A stretch of 6,836 nucleotides of DNA from assembly GCA_022843085.1 (NCBI GenBank), contig JALHOI010000171.1, positions 1-6,836 on the forward strand, read 5' to 3'. How positions within the stretch are numbered: the first letter of the stretch is position 1; each line of letters opens with the position of its first letter. Source of the DNA: Pseudobdellovibrionaceae bacterium. Lineage in GTDB: Bacteria > Bdellovibrionota > Bdellovibrionia > Bdellovibrionales > JAMPXM01. The translations under genes and the position numbers were made by a program. Under the pieces are notes generated by a model. It was given only the letters and a program-made list of their open reading frames with translations, was not told where the DNA came from and ran no database searches. Shown here piece after piece: positions 1 through 5,904 of the stretch.

Positions 1-103
1 AGAGATAGATTTAAAGCTGGAGCAAGAACTAGAAATGCAGCGAGACGATCAAGTCGTGATGTCGTTTTTGCCTGCCCGTAGTTCACCTGTCAGTGTTCGG
101 TAG
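1..103 (+). CDS. C-terminal tail of an upstream gene (partial, unidentified)
   Basis: The reading frame starting at base 2 is open from the window edge to a TAG at 101-103 and encodes 33 residues. It begins with a charged, heptad-like stretch (EIDLKLEQELEMQRDDQ) and ends SSPVSVR. The acidic helical start and Ser/Pro tail look like the end of a real protein, possibly a coiled coil. The frame starting at base 1 also stays open until a TAG at 79-81 but gives an arginine-rich, unlikely product; the third frame closes at once. The fragment is too short to assign a family or exclude a chance ORF. It would lie about 230 nt upstream of the next gene, with no clear terminator between them. Confidence 0.4.
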   Translation, partial: EIDLKLEQELEMQRDDQVVMSFLPARSSPVSVR

Positions 104-220
104 AGTCGATCGTGAAATGAATTCGACTTCAGTCGAGCCCGACGAGAGCTGCGAATCGGTCGCGGTCGAGTCGTGCGATCGGTTCAACCGACGTTAGAGC
201 CGTTTCATTATGAGATTTCT

Positions 221-233
221 CCTAGGACAAAGG
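221..233 (+). repeat. CCTAGGAC-AAAGG element, copy A
   Basis: The sequence CCTAGGACAAAGG lies 99 nt upstream of the probable CTG start of the coiled-coil gene. Copy B, CCTAGGACTAAAGG at 4424-4437, differs only by one inserted T and lies 54 nt upstream of the cyclase ATG. CCTAGG is itself a 6-bp palindrome containing the generally uncommon CTAG tetramer. A shared regulatory element is inferred; no known binding site is recognised. Confidence 0.35.
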
Positions 234-321
234 GCTGGAATCTGCCCGTGACTTACAAACAGACCAGATCTGGCGCCAGTCGGCTCAATGAATCGCTAGG
301 TTTTCCCGATAGATAGATAAG

Positions 322-328
322 AGAAGGA
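322..328 (+). promoter_or_regulatory. Shine-Dalgarno AGAAGGA supporting a CTG start at 333
   Basis: AGAAGGA at 322-328 is the only strong ribosome-binding sequence near the start of the coiled-coil gene. It lies 4 nt before an in-frame CTG at 333-335, just after an in-frame TAA at 318-320. No in-frame ATG, GTG or TTG exists between it and the TTG at 396, which has no purine-rich sequence upstream. The 4-nt spacing is short, so this site supports CTG initiation but does not prove it. Confidence 0.5.
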
Positions 329-332
329 CACA

Positions 333-1997
333 CTGTCCCCGAAGAAAAAGCTCACGCCGACAAAGTCGGCACCAAAAGATGATCTCATCGATGCGTTGTT
401 CGAGTCGTACAGCGCGGGGCGTGGTGCGTCTGATTCGAATGAGACGGTGTCGCGACTTTCAGAAGTCAGGCGAACGCAGCCTGAGTCACCTAAGCGACCA
501 CCTCCTCCTCCGCCGGTCAATGACAACGACCGCATTTATAATTTCGACGAAGATGTGACTCGAGGCGGACCGGCGACGCTGTCGATGGCTCGTATTCCTG
601 CTCAAGACGACGGCGACGTTTATGATGCCTCGAAAGACGATACGAACGGGGCCGCTTGCGGAAACGACGAGCCTGAACCGCAGGACATGCCAACTCTGAG
701 CCTCGTTCGAGACTCGGAGGATCTACCGTCGGTGGCATTCGAGCTTGAAGATATTAGAACGGTGGTTCATGTGGTCGGACAAGAAGAAGCACGAGACGAT
801 GCACACGCTGACACACACGCCGAAGCTCGGGCCGACGTTCGTGCCGAGCTCCGCAGCGGAAACAAACTTCAAAAGCTAGAAGACGTACTTCGTCGTCTTG
901 CACCTCAGGCTTTGAGTTCACAAGCTCCAGCCTCTCCGGTTGCAGGCAAGGCAAAAGCTCCACTTTACGATTCGGACACCGCGGCGAAAGCGGTTGCCGC
1001 GACGAAGGCCCTAAACCAAAAATCACTCGAGGACATGGCGCCGCCGCCAGTTAAGCCTGTGGGCATCGTTGCAAAAGCGATTTACTCGGGCACGAATTCA
1101 ATGAACTCAGATTCGGCTCCAGAGCGCGCGCCGACTGAACCCGTGAAAACTTCGATCGATCCCCATGTCGATGAAAAAACAATTGCGGCTGTTCCGACTC
1201 CTGCTTCGGCGGGTTATCTGACGAGTGAATCGAATCAGTCCCGCCCGGTCTGGCAAGATGCAAAGACCGAAGTGCTTTCGCAGATGACGACCTCGGATAA
1301 TCCCGAGGCCGACCCTGAGGCTGAACAATTTATGCCCACTGAGATTCGCGCGAATTCACCCGGCGCAAGGTTTCGCGAGGAAGCCCGCCAAGCGCAACCA
1401 GGAGCCGCGATTTTCTCTTCAAGCGAAGCCGCTCTTCGTCAAAGTGAAAATCTTCGGGTGGCCCAGAAGAGAATTTCAGAACTTGAAAACGAACTCGAGC
1501 GAGTTCGTCGAGAAAACGAAAGTTTGCGTTCGGCGGGCGAGACTTTGCGTCGGCGAACCGACGAACTTCAGGCGCATGCAGAGAATGCTGAGCTCAATAC
1601 TCAAGAGGCGAAGAAGATTGCTGAAGAGGAACGTAAAGTTCTGAAGGGGCAGATTCAAAGCCGAGATCGCGAAATTAGCGAGATGAAGAGCCGAATTGAT
1701 GACGCTGAAAATCGTCTCGAATCAAATTTCCGTAAAATCAGGGTTCGCGAGCGCGATCTCGAGCACCGGATCGAGATCATTAAGGCTGAAAGTCAGTCGA
1801 TTGCAGCCTCGAAGGATCGCATGATCCTCGAACTCAAGCGACAAATTGATCAGATCTCAAGTGAACTCAATCACTCGAAGGCTCAAGTTCAAGAGACGTT
1901 CAATCAATTCAAAGATAAGCAAGAAACAGCACGCCGTGCAGTTCGTGCTCTACGTATCGCGCTGACTGTGCTAGAGGGTGATGAGAAAGCTGAATAG
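333..1997 (+). CDS. Low-complexity and coiled-coil protein, unknown function
   Basis: This encodes 554 aa if translation starts at the CTG at 333, or 533 aa from the TTG at 396. I prefer 333: AGAAGGA lies just upstream, the extra 21 codons read as a plausible lysine-rich N-terminus (start, then SPKKKLTPTKSAPKDDLIDA), and the TTG lacks a ribosome-binding site. Numbering from the TTG, residues 1-340 are acidic, Pro/Ala/Ser-rich and probably disordered, with a six-proline run at 35-40 and an alternating Ala/charged stretch at about 132-153. Residues about 345-515 form a long charged coiled coil. The C-terminus (RRAVRALRIALTVLEGDE) is a compact amphipathic helix. There is no signal peptide or membrane segment, so it is probably cytoplasmic. 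The phosphoesterase gene follows 48 nt later in the same frame. A scaffold or polarity-factor role is possible but is only inferred from the architecture; I do not recognise the family. Confidence 0.85.
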   Translation: MSPKKKLTPTKSAPKDDLIDALFESYSAGRGASDSNETVSRLSEVRRTQPESPKRPPPPPPVNDNDRIYNFDEDVTRGGPATLSMARIPAQDDGDVYDASKDDTNGAACGNDEPEPQDMPTLSLVRDSEDLPSVAFELEDIRTVVHVVGQEEARDDAHADTHAEARADVRAELRSGNKLQKLEDVLRRLAPQALSSQAPASPVAGKAKAPLYDSDTAAKAVAATKALNQKSLEDMAPPPVKPVGIVAKAIYSGTNSMNSDSAPERAPTEPVKTSIDPHVDEKTIAAVPTPASAGYLTSESNQSRPVWQDAKTEVLSQMTTSDNPEADPEAEQFMPTEIRANSPGARFREEARQAQPGAAIFSSSEAALRQSENLRVAQKRISELENELERVRRENESLRSAGETLRRRTDELQAHAENAELNTQEAKKIAEEERKVLKGQIQSRDREISEMKSRIDDAENRLESNFRKIRVRERDLEHRIEIIKAESQSIAASKDRMILELKRQIDQISSELNHSKAQVQETFNQFKDKQETARRAVRALRIALTVLEGDEKAE

Positions 1998-2020
1998 GTC
2001 GCAGCCTCTGGCCTCCATGG

Positions 2021-2040
2021 TTCTAGAAGGGGCCCTAGAA
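2021..2040 (+). repeat. TTCTAG/CTAGAA inverted repeat before the phosphoesterase gene
   Basis: TTCTAG (2021-2026) and CTAGAA (2035-2040) form a 6-bp stem around an 8-nt loop, AAGGGGCC, ending 5 nt before the ATG at 2046. The purine-rich AGAAGGGG, which could act as a ribosome-binding site, lies within the hairpin. The only sequence at normal spacing is the weak AGAAAGA. The structure could dampen translation of the phosphoesterase relative to its neighbours. There is no U-tract, so it is not a terminator. Confidence 0.35.
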
Positions 2041-2045
2041 AGAAC

Positions 2046-3125
2046 ATGAAGCGCTACAAAGTCGTCATCTCAGATTTGCACCTCGGTCGAGGGCGTACCC
2101 TTGAGGGTGGCGCCACCAACTCTCTTGAGGAGTTCTATTTCGGCAAAAAGCTTGTCGAATTTTTTAATTATTATTGCTCGGGCGAGTTTCGTGACGCTGA
2201 AGTTGAAGTCGTCATAAATGGCGACTTTCTCAACTTTCTACAGACTGATTACAATGGTCACTTTCTTACCGTCATCACCGAAGGAATCGCACTTGTTCAG
2301 CTGCAGTCGATTCTCGACGGTCATCGGGATGTCTTTGAATCGATGCGTGCGTTTGCGGCTCATCCGAACCGAATTCTAACGTATGTGGTCGGTAATCATG
2401 ATCAGGCCATGCTATGGCCGGCGACCCGGCGCCTCTTAAACGAGGCTCTCGACACCGACATACGCTACAAAAATATCGTTTATTTCTTTGATGGTATTCA
2501 CATCGAGCACGGTCATATGCACGAGGCCGCGAATCGATTCGACCCAAAACGATTTTTCTTAAAGCGCGACTTACCCGAGCCAATTTTAAATTTGCCGTTT
2601 GGTTCGCACTTCTTCATCGACTTTGTTTTGAAGATCAAACAAAAGCACACGCACATTGATAAGGTTCGACCCTTCAAGGCGCTGATACGATGGGCCCTTC
2701 TCAATGAGACGAAGTTCACGATTTCGGCGTTTGCTCAGCTTGCACTCTATTTTTTAAAAACGATGTTCACTTCAGACCCGAGGCGCCATTTTCCTTTCAG
2801 CCGAATCTTACGGGTTTTAGCTGAAAGCGCGATCTTCCCCGACCTCAGTGAATCAGCGCGCCGCGTTCTGGCCGACGAACGTGTGCACACCGTGATCTTT
2901 GGGCATTCTCACGTCTATCAGTATCGGCAGTGGGGCCTGAACAAAGAGTACTTCAATACGGGAACATGGACAGACCTCACATCATTAGATATTCAGTCCT
3001 TAGGTAAAATCACGAAGCTGACTTATGTCCTCATCGAATACCCTGAGGACGGCGGGCGCCCGCGAGGGCGTTTGAAAGAGTGGCGCGGCTACCATAGGAT
3101 TGAAGAGGATGTCGCAGTCTCCTGA
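2046..3125 (+). CDS. Calcineurin-like metallophosphoesterase with insertion domain
   Basis: This 359-aa protein carries the full metallophosphoesterase metal-site set: SDLHLG (D10, H12), NGDF (D60), GNHD (N117, H118, D119), EHGH (H155, H157) and GHSH (H287, H289). It should be a two-metal phosphomonoesterase, phosphodiesterase or pyrophosphatase. LpxH, the UDP-2,3-diacylglucosamine pyrophosphatase of lipid A synthesis, has the same fold but is about 240 aa and usually has GNRD, so LpxH function is not supported. About 130 residues between EHGH and GHSH (roughly 158-285) form an insertion with aromatic and hydrophobic stretches near 185-197 and 224-241 among basic residues, which suggests membrane-surface contact. 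There is no signal peptide. The ATG at 2046 has only a weak ribosome-binding site. The gene overlaps pgi by 17 nt, implying coupled translation. The substrate is unknown. Confidence 0.9.
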   Translation: MKRYKVVISDLHLGRGRTLEGGATNSLEEFYFGKKLVEFFNYYCSGEFRDAEVEVVINGDFLNFLQTDYNGHFLTVITEGIALVQLQSILDGHRDVFESMRAFAAHPNRILTYVVGNHDQAMLWPATRRLLNEALDTDIRYKNIVYFFDGIHIEHGHMHEAANRFDPKRFFLKRDLPEPILNLPFGSHFFIDFVLKIKQKHTHIDKVRPFKALIRWALLNETKFTISAFAQLALYFLKTMFTSDPRRHFPFSRILRVLAESAIFPDLSESARRVLADERVHTVIFGHSHVYQYRQWGLNKEYFNTGTWTDLTSLDIQSLGKITKLTYVLIEYPEDGGRPRGRLKEWRGYHRIEEDVAVS

Positions 3126-4395
3126 TAGTCAGACTTCGAGTTTTTCGGGCAAGCCCCGCGCCCCGCTCTGGACACTTCGAACAAGCGATTCGGCCGATCC
3201 GAAGCTTTTGGATAAATCTCAGCGTGGCTTTAAACTGCTCCTGCAGCGCGAAGACGTTGGGTTTACGAGATTAGCGGCACGCGAAAATCTTATCCAAACT
3301 GCTGAAGCACGGGCAAAAGAAGTCGCGCGCGGATTCACTCATATCGCGATTATTGGAATGGGTGGGTCAAGCTTAGGTACTCGAGCGCTACTTGCGGCCG
3401 TGCCGCGCCCCGCAGGTCGGGGCTCTGTTAGTTTCCTCGACAACATCGATTCGGATCGTTTCTGGGCGTGGTTGAAAAGCCGTAATGACGTGGCTTCGAT
3501 ACACTGGGTTTTGACTTCGAAAAGTGGCAATACTGTTGAAATCCTGGCACTTGCAGACCTGATCGATCAACATTTGCGTCAATCGGGCCACCGACGACTT
3601 GCGACCGTTTCGACTGTCATTTCAGAAACGAAAGATAGTCCGTTGACCATATGGGCTAGAAAAGAAAATGTTCCGGTTCTCGAAGTGCCGGTCGACGTCG
3701 GTGGGCGGTTTTCTGTGCTGACGGCCGTCGGGCTTTTTCCAGCGGCCTACTCGGGTCTTAGGCTCGATCGGGTAGTTGAGGGAACCGAGTGGGCGCTTCG
3801 TCAGGACCAGCTGGTGGCACAGATGGCGGCACACAGTCTGGGCTCGTTTCTACGCGAAGAGTGGGTCACGATGCTCTGGTCGTACGCAGATAGTCTTCGC
3901 GAATTTGGTTTGTGGTGGCAGCAGCTTTGGGCCGAAAGTTTGGCGAAGCGGACAACACTTAATGGAGCACCTGCACCACGCGTCAGCACGCCTGTACCTG
4001 GGGTAGGAACTTGCGACCAGCACTCGATGCTTCAACAGGTGATCGAGGGTGCTCCTGACAAATTCGTTTGGTTTCATCGGGTCGCAAAATGCGAAGAGCC
4101 CGGATCAAAACTCGAGCGCACGCTTTTTGAAGGTCAAGACTTTATGGTCGGCAAGGGCATCGGCGACCTGTTTCGCGCTGAGGCCGACGCAACAGAGCAA
4201 GCCATGCGCGAGGCGAATGTGCACACGATCAGCCTTCACGGCCTTGAGCTCGACGAACGGTCGATGGCGGCCCTCTTCATGCTCTGGCAGTTGACGATCG
4301 CAACGATGGGCGAAGTGCTCGGGGTGAACGCCTTCAACCAGCCAGGAGTCGAGCGCGGAAAAGTTCTCGCACGCGCAGCACTGTCTCGTTCGTAG
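3109..4395 (+). CDS. pgi: Glucose-6-phosphate isomerase
   Basis: This enzyme interconverts glucose-6-phosphate and fructose-6-phosphate in cytoplasmic glycolysis and gluconeogenesis. The 428-aa protein has the sugar-phosphate-isomerase phosphate-binding loops GMGGSSLG (83-90) and SKSGNTVE (137-144), family signature 1 (DVGGRFSVLTAVG, 196-208) and signature 2 (NQPGVERGK, 410-418). The expected catalytic residues are present: Glu276 in WAESLAK, His305 in DQHS and Lys418 in the last signature. It is shorter than the roughly 550-aa E. coli enzyme, matching the compact bacterial form. I chose the ATG at 3109 because AGGA at 3096-3099 is 9 nt upstream; the upstream TTG at 3100 directly abuts that site and would add only three residues. 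The start lies inside the phosphoesterase gene (17-nt overlap), so translation is probably coupled. No active-site residue appears lost. Confidence 0.96.
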   Translation: MSQSPDSQTSSFSGKPRAPLWTLRTSDSADPKLLDKSQRGFKLLLQREDVGFTRLAARENLIQTAEARAKEVARGFTHIAIIGMGGSSLGTRALLAAVPRPAGRGSVSFLDNIDSDRFWAWLKSRNDVASIHWVLTSKSGNTVEILALADLIDQHLRQSGHRRLATVSTVISETKDSPLTIWARKENVPVLEVPVDVGGRFSVLTAVGLFPAAYSGLRLDRVVEGTEWALRQDQLVAQMAAHSLGSFLREEWVTMLWSYADSLREFGLWWQQLWAESLAKRTTLNGAPAPRVSTPVPGVGTCDQHSMLQQVIEGAPDKFVWFHRVAKCEEPGSKLERTLFEGQDFMVGKGIGDLFRAEADATEQAMREANVHTISLHGLELDERSMAALFMLWQLTIATMGEVLGVNAFNQPGVERGKVLARAALSRS

Positions 4396-4423
4396 ACGAG
4401 CAAACCGGCTGTTGGCCTCTTGG

Positions 4424-4437
4424 CCTAGGACTAAAGG
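4424..4437 (+). repeat. CCTAGGAC-TAAAGG element, copy B
   Basis: CCTAGGACTAAAGG lies in the 96-nt gap between pgi and the cyclase gene, just upstream of the probable cyclase promoter. It matches copy A at 221-233 except for one extra T. A short GGCC-TCTT-GGCC dyad (4414-4425) overlaps its left edge. At about 22 bp upstream of the -35 position, it is well placed for an activator or upstream control site. Confidence 0.35.
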
Positions 4438-4458
4438 TTAGGTCGTCCGGACTTCTTG

Positions 4459-4487
4459 TTCGCAGTGCGTGCCGGCCTTATTATAAT
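4459..4487 (+). promoter_or_regulatory. Putative sigma70-type promoter of the cyclase gene
   Basis: A perfect TATAAT (4482-4487) is preceded, after exactly 17 bp, by TTCGCA (4459-4464), which matches 4 of 6 bases of TTGACA. Only 4 nt separate the -10 box from the ATG at 4492, so transcription should begin at or next to the start codon. No purine-rich ribosome-binding sequence lies upstream of that ATG. Together these suggest a leaderless mRNA. Confidence 0.5.
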
Positions 4488-4491
4488 TCTG

Positions 4492-5523
4492 ATGTCTGAC
4501 TCTTCAAATGCAAACGACCTTAAAAAAAGCACCAATGGTCTTAAACCGAATACTGAGAGTTTGTTGAAAGACGACGAGTCAGTGACCATTACCAACGCGC
4601 TCGACACGGCCGACGAATCAGAGAAGACCGTGATTTCGGCCGGTGCGACGATGAATCGTCGAATCGCCGAGGCGACCAAAACACCGCCGTCGATCATGAT
4701 GCTCGAAGGCCCCGCGGGCTATGTTGGAAAGCAGTGGTCGATCGAAAAGAGCGAGCTGATCATCGGCCGTTCGATGACCTCTCAAGTTTTCGTCGACGAT
4801 AAATCGGTTTCACGTTCGCACACAAAAATCATTTTGAAAGACAACGACGTCTATTTGATGGATCTCGAATCGGCGAACAAAACAGTTTTGAATGATGAAG
4901 CGATCCCCCCGATGACCACCGTGAAGGTCAAAGACAACGATACGATAAAAACGGGGAACGTTATTTTTAAGTTTCGCGAGCGTGGCAGTCTTGACGCTCA
5001 CGCGACCTCACACTTGCAAGAAAAATCCGAGAGAGACCCGCTGACGGGTGCTTTCAATAAAGGTGCCTTGGCGCTTCGAGGGCAAGAATCCTTTAAGCGC
5101 GCAAAGCTCTTAAAGGTTCCAATTTCGATTGCAGTCTTCGACATCGATTTTTTCAAAAAGATCAACGACAACCCGAATCTTGGTCACTCGGGTGGCGATT
5201 ACGTTCTCAAAGATCTCGTGAAAGTCATCTCGACGAAACTGATTCGGGCCGATGACTTTCTGGCTCGCTATGGCGGAGAAGAATTCGTCGTTATTTTATT
5301 CGGTTCGAATCTGATCCAAGCTGTCGAAATCGGCGAACGACTAAGACAAACAATTGAGTCACATAACTTCGTTTACAACGGCCACGAAATTCCAGTCACC
5401 ATTTCGGTGGGCGTCGCGGCCAAGCAGCCCGAAATGTCGACGTGGGAAGAGCTCTTCGCAGTCGCCGACACCGCCGTCTACGCGTCGAAGCGTGGCGGGC
5501 GAAACCGCGTGACGTCAGCTTAG
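4492..5523 (+). CDS. dgcB: FHA-GGDEF diguanylate cyclase (DgcB-like)
   Basis: This 343-aa cytoplasmic enzyme should make c-di-GMP from two GTP. From the ATG at 4492, residues 1-65 are an acidic Ser/Thr-rich tail (including DESEKTVIS, 41-49). Residues about 68-165 form an FHA domain (GRS 92-94, SVSRSH 105-110, SANKT 127-131), a fold that binds phosphothreonine. Residues about 175-343 form a GGDEF domain: DPLTGAFN (182-189), metal-site FDID (216-219), active site GGEEF (261-265), and an intact RxxD inhibitory site (R252-D255) at normal spacing. The substrate loop reads NDNPNLGH instead of the usual NDxxGH, a 2-residue insertion. Bdellovibrio DgcB has the same architecture and is required for prey invasion; the symbol rests on this, not on a search. 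A TTG at 4456 would add 12 residues but overlaps the promoter and lacks a ribosome-binding site. Confidence 0.9.
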   Translation: MSDSSNANDLKKSTNGLKPNTESLLKDDESVTITNALDTADESEKTVISAGATMNRRIAEATKTPPSIMMLEGPAGYVGKQWSIEKSELIIGRSMTSQVFVDDKSVSRSHTKIILKDNDVYLMDLESANKTVLNDEAIPPMTTVKVKDNDTIKTGNVIFKFRERGSLDAHATSHLQEKSERDPLTGAFNKGALALRGQESFKRAKLLKVPISIAVFDIDFFKKINDNPNLGHSGGDYVLKDLVKVISTKLIRADDFLARYGGEEFVVILFGSNLIQAVEIGERLRQTIESHNFVYNGHEIPVTISVGVAAKQPEMSTWEELFAVADTAVYASKRGGRNRVTSA

Positions 5524-5532
5524 CCGCACCGC

Positions 5533-5556
5533 CGGCGCGAGTGCTTAGTCGCGCCG
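5533..5556 (+). terminator. GC-rich stem-loop after the cyclase gene
   Basis: CGGCGCGA (5533-5540) pairs perfectly with TCGCGCCG (5549-5556) around an 8-nt loop. It starts 9 nt after the cyclase stop codon. The sequence that follows, TCTCTGCGG, is not a U-tract, so this is a stable transcript-end structure rather than a textbook intrinsic terminator. It may serve as a processing or Rho-assisted end. Confidence 0.45.
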
Positions 5557-5787
5557 TCTCTGCGGTCCCCTCGCCACGACTTTGAAGCGAAAACGCAAGA
5601 ATACTGTGCGCAGACGCTCGGGGTGGCAACCTGCATTGCGACGCCGCGCTCAGAGCGGCAAACTTCTCTAGGTAGACGCCCTTATTTTAATCTCGGAGAA
5701 GTTTCTGTCTGCAGAACTAGATCGTTAAAGCTAAATGCGTTCCAGAATACGTCTTCCGAACTTCTCGGCCAATTAATGCTGAGCGTT

Positions 5788-5809
5788 TTGTTTCCGGCGC
5801 CGGAAACAA
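5788..5809. repeat. Perfect 22-bp palindrome
   Basis: TTGTTTCCGGC (5788-5798) is followed directly by its exact reverse complement, GCCGGAAACAA (5799-5809). As DNA this is an ideal two-fold site for a dimeric protein. As RNA it could fold as a 9-bp stem with a GCGC loop. It lacks a clear U-tract on either side (TCACGAAATTTT downstream, TTT upstream), so an operator or bidirectional structure is at least as likely as a terminator. Confidence 0.7.
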
Positions 5810-5888
5810 TCACGAAATTTTAACTCGTGTGCGCATTGGGTAGGTCCTAAACTCCATTAAACATTTTATTTCATGATTCGCTTCGGCA

Positions 5889-5904
5889 AATCGAAATTTC
5901 GATT
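5889..5904. repeat. Perfect 16-bp palindrome with a second partial copy
   Basis: AATCGAAATTTCGATT is a perfect 16-bp palindrome. Eleven bases of it, AAATTTCGATT (5894-5904), recur at 6071-6081, immediately next to the possible -10 box of the HNH-family gene. The pair could be binding sites of one regulator flanking about 165 bp, although AT-rich palindromes also arise by chance. Confidence 0.5.

Larger units (their letters stand above)
104..332. other. Non-coding leader region rich in small dyads
   Basis: I see no convincing gene in this 229-nt stretch. It contains several small dyads: TCGACT-TC-AGTCGA at 123-136, TCGGTT-C-AACCGA at 179-191, and two overlapping 10-bp perfect palindromes, CCAGATCTGG (264-273) and CTGGCGCCAG (270-279). 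It also holds a CCTAGGACAAAGG element at 221-233 that recurs before the cyclase gene, and a GATA triplication at 308-319. No dyad is followed by a U-tract, so none is a standard terminator. The promoter of the downstream coiled-coil/phosphoesterase/pgi operon most likely lies here, but I cannot identify a good -35/-10 pair. Confidence 0.5.

Noticed and set aside
123..136. TCGACT-TC-AGTCGA dyad as terminator of the upstream gene
   Set aside because: The loop would be only 2-4 nt and no U-tract follows.
754..1026. Minus-strand ORF of 90 aa opposite the coiled-coil gene
   Set aside because: No ribosome-binding site or recognisable motif; it is explained by the codon bias of the + strand gene.
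2275..2583. Minus-strand ORF of 102 aa
   Set aside because: It lies entirely opposite the phosphoesterase gene with its intact motifs and has an arginine-rich, low-information translation typical of an antisense shadow.
3100..3108. TTG start at 3100 for pgi
   Set aside because: It directly abuts the AGGA sequence, leaving no spacing, while ATG 3109 has a suitable 9-nt spacing.
2046..3125. Naming the phosphoesterase lpxH
   Set aside because: The fold is shared, but the protein is over 100 residues longer and has GNHD rather than GNRD, so the substrate cannot be assigned.
4396..4455. Possible c-di-GMP (GEMM) riboswitch before the cyclase gene
   Set aside because: GCAAACC and GGCCTA fragments are reminiscent, but the conserved GACGCAAAGCC core and closing stems are missing, and the region would lie upstream of the predicted transcription start.
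4456..4491. TTG start at 4456 adding 12 residues to the cyclase
   Set aside because: The extension (MFAVRAGLIIIL) overlaps the TATAAT, has no ribosome-binding site, and is a hydrophobic stub unlike the hydrophilic tail of the family.
5682..5813. Minus-strand 43-aa frame starting GTG (VIVSGAGNKTLSINWP...)
   Set aside because: The composition looks protein-like, but there is an in-frame stop just upstream, no ribosome-binding site, and it also crosses the palindrome. At most a gene relic.
5623..5823. Plus-strand 66-aa ORF in the gap
   Set aside because: No ribosome-binding site and no family resemblance, and its end reads through the 22-bp palindrome, so it is more likely a chance frame.
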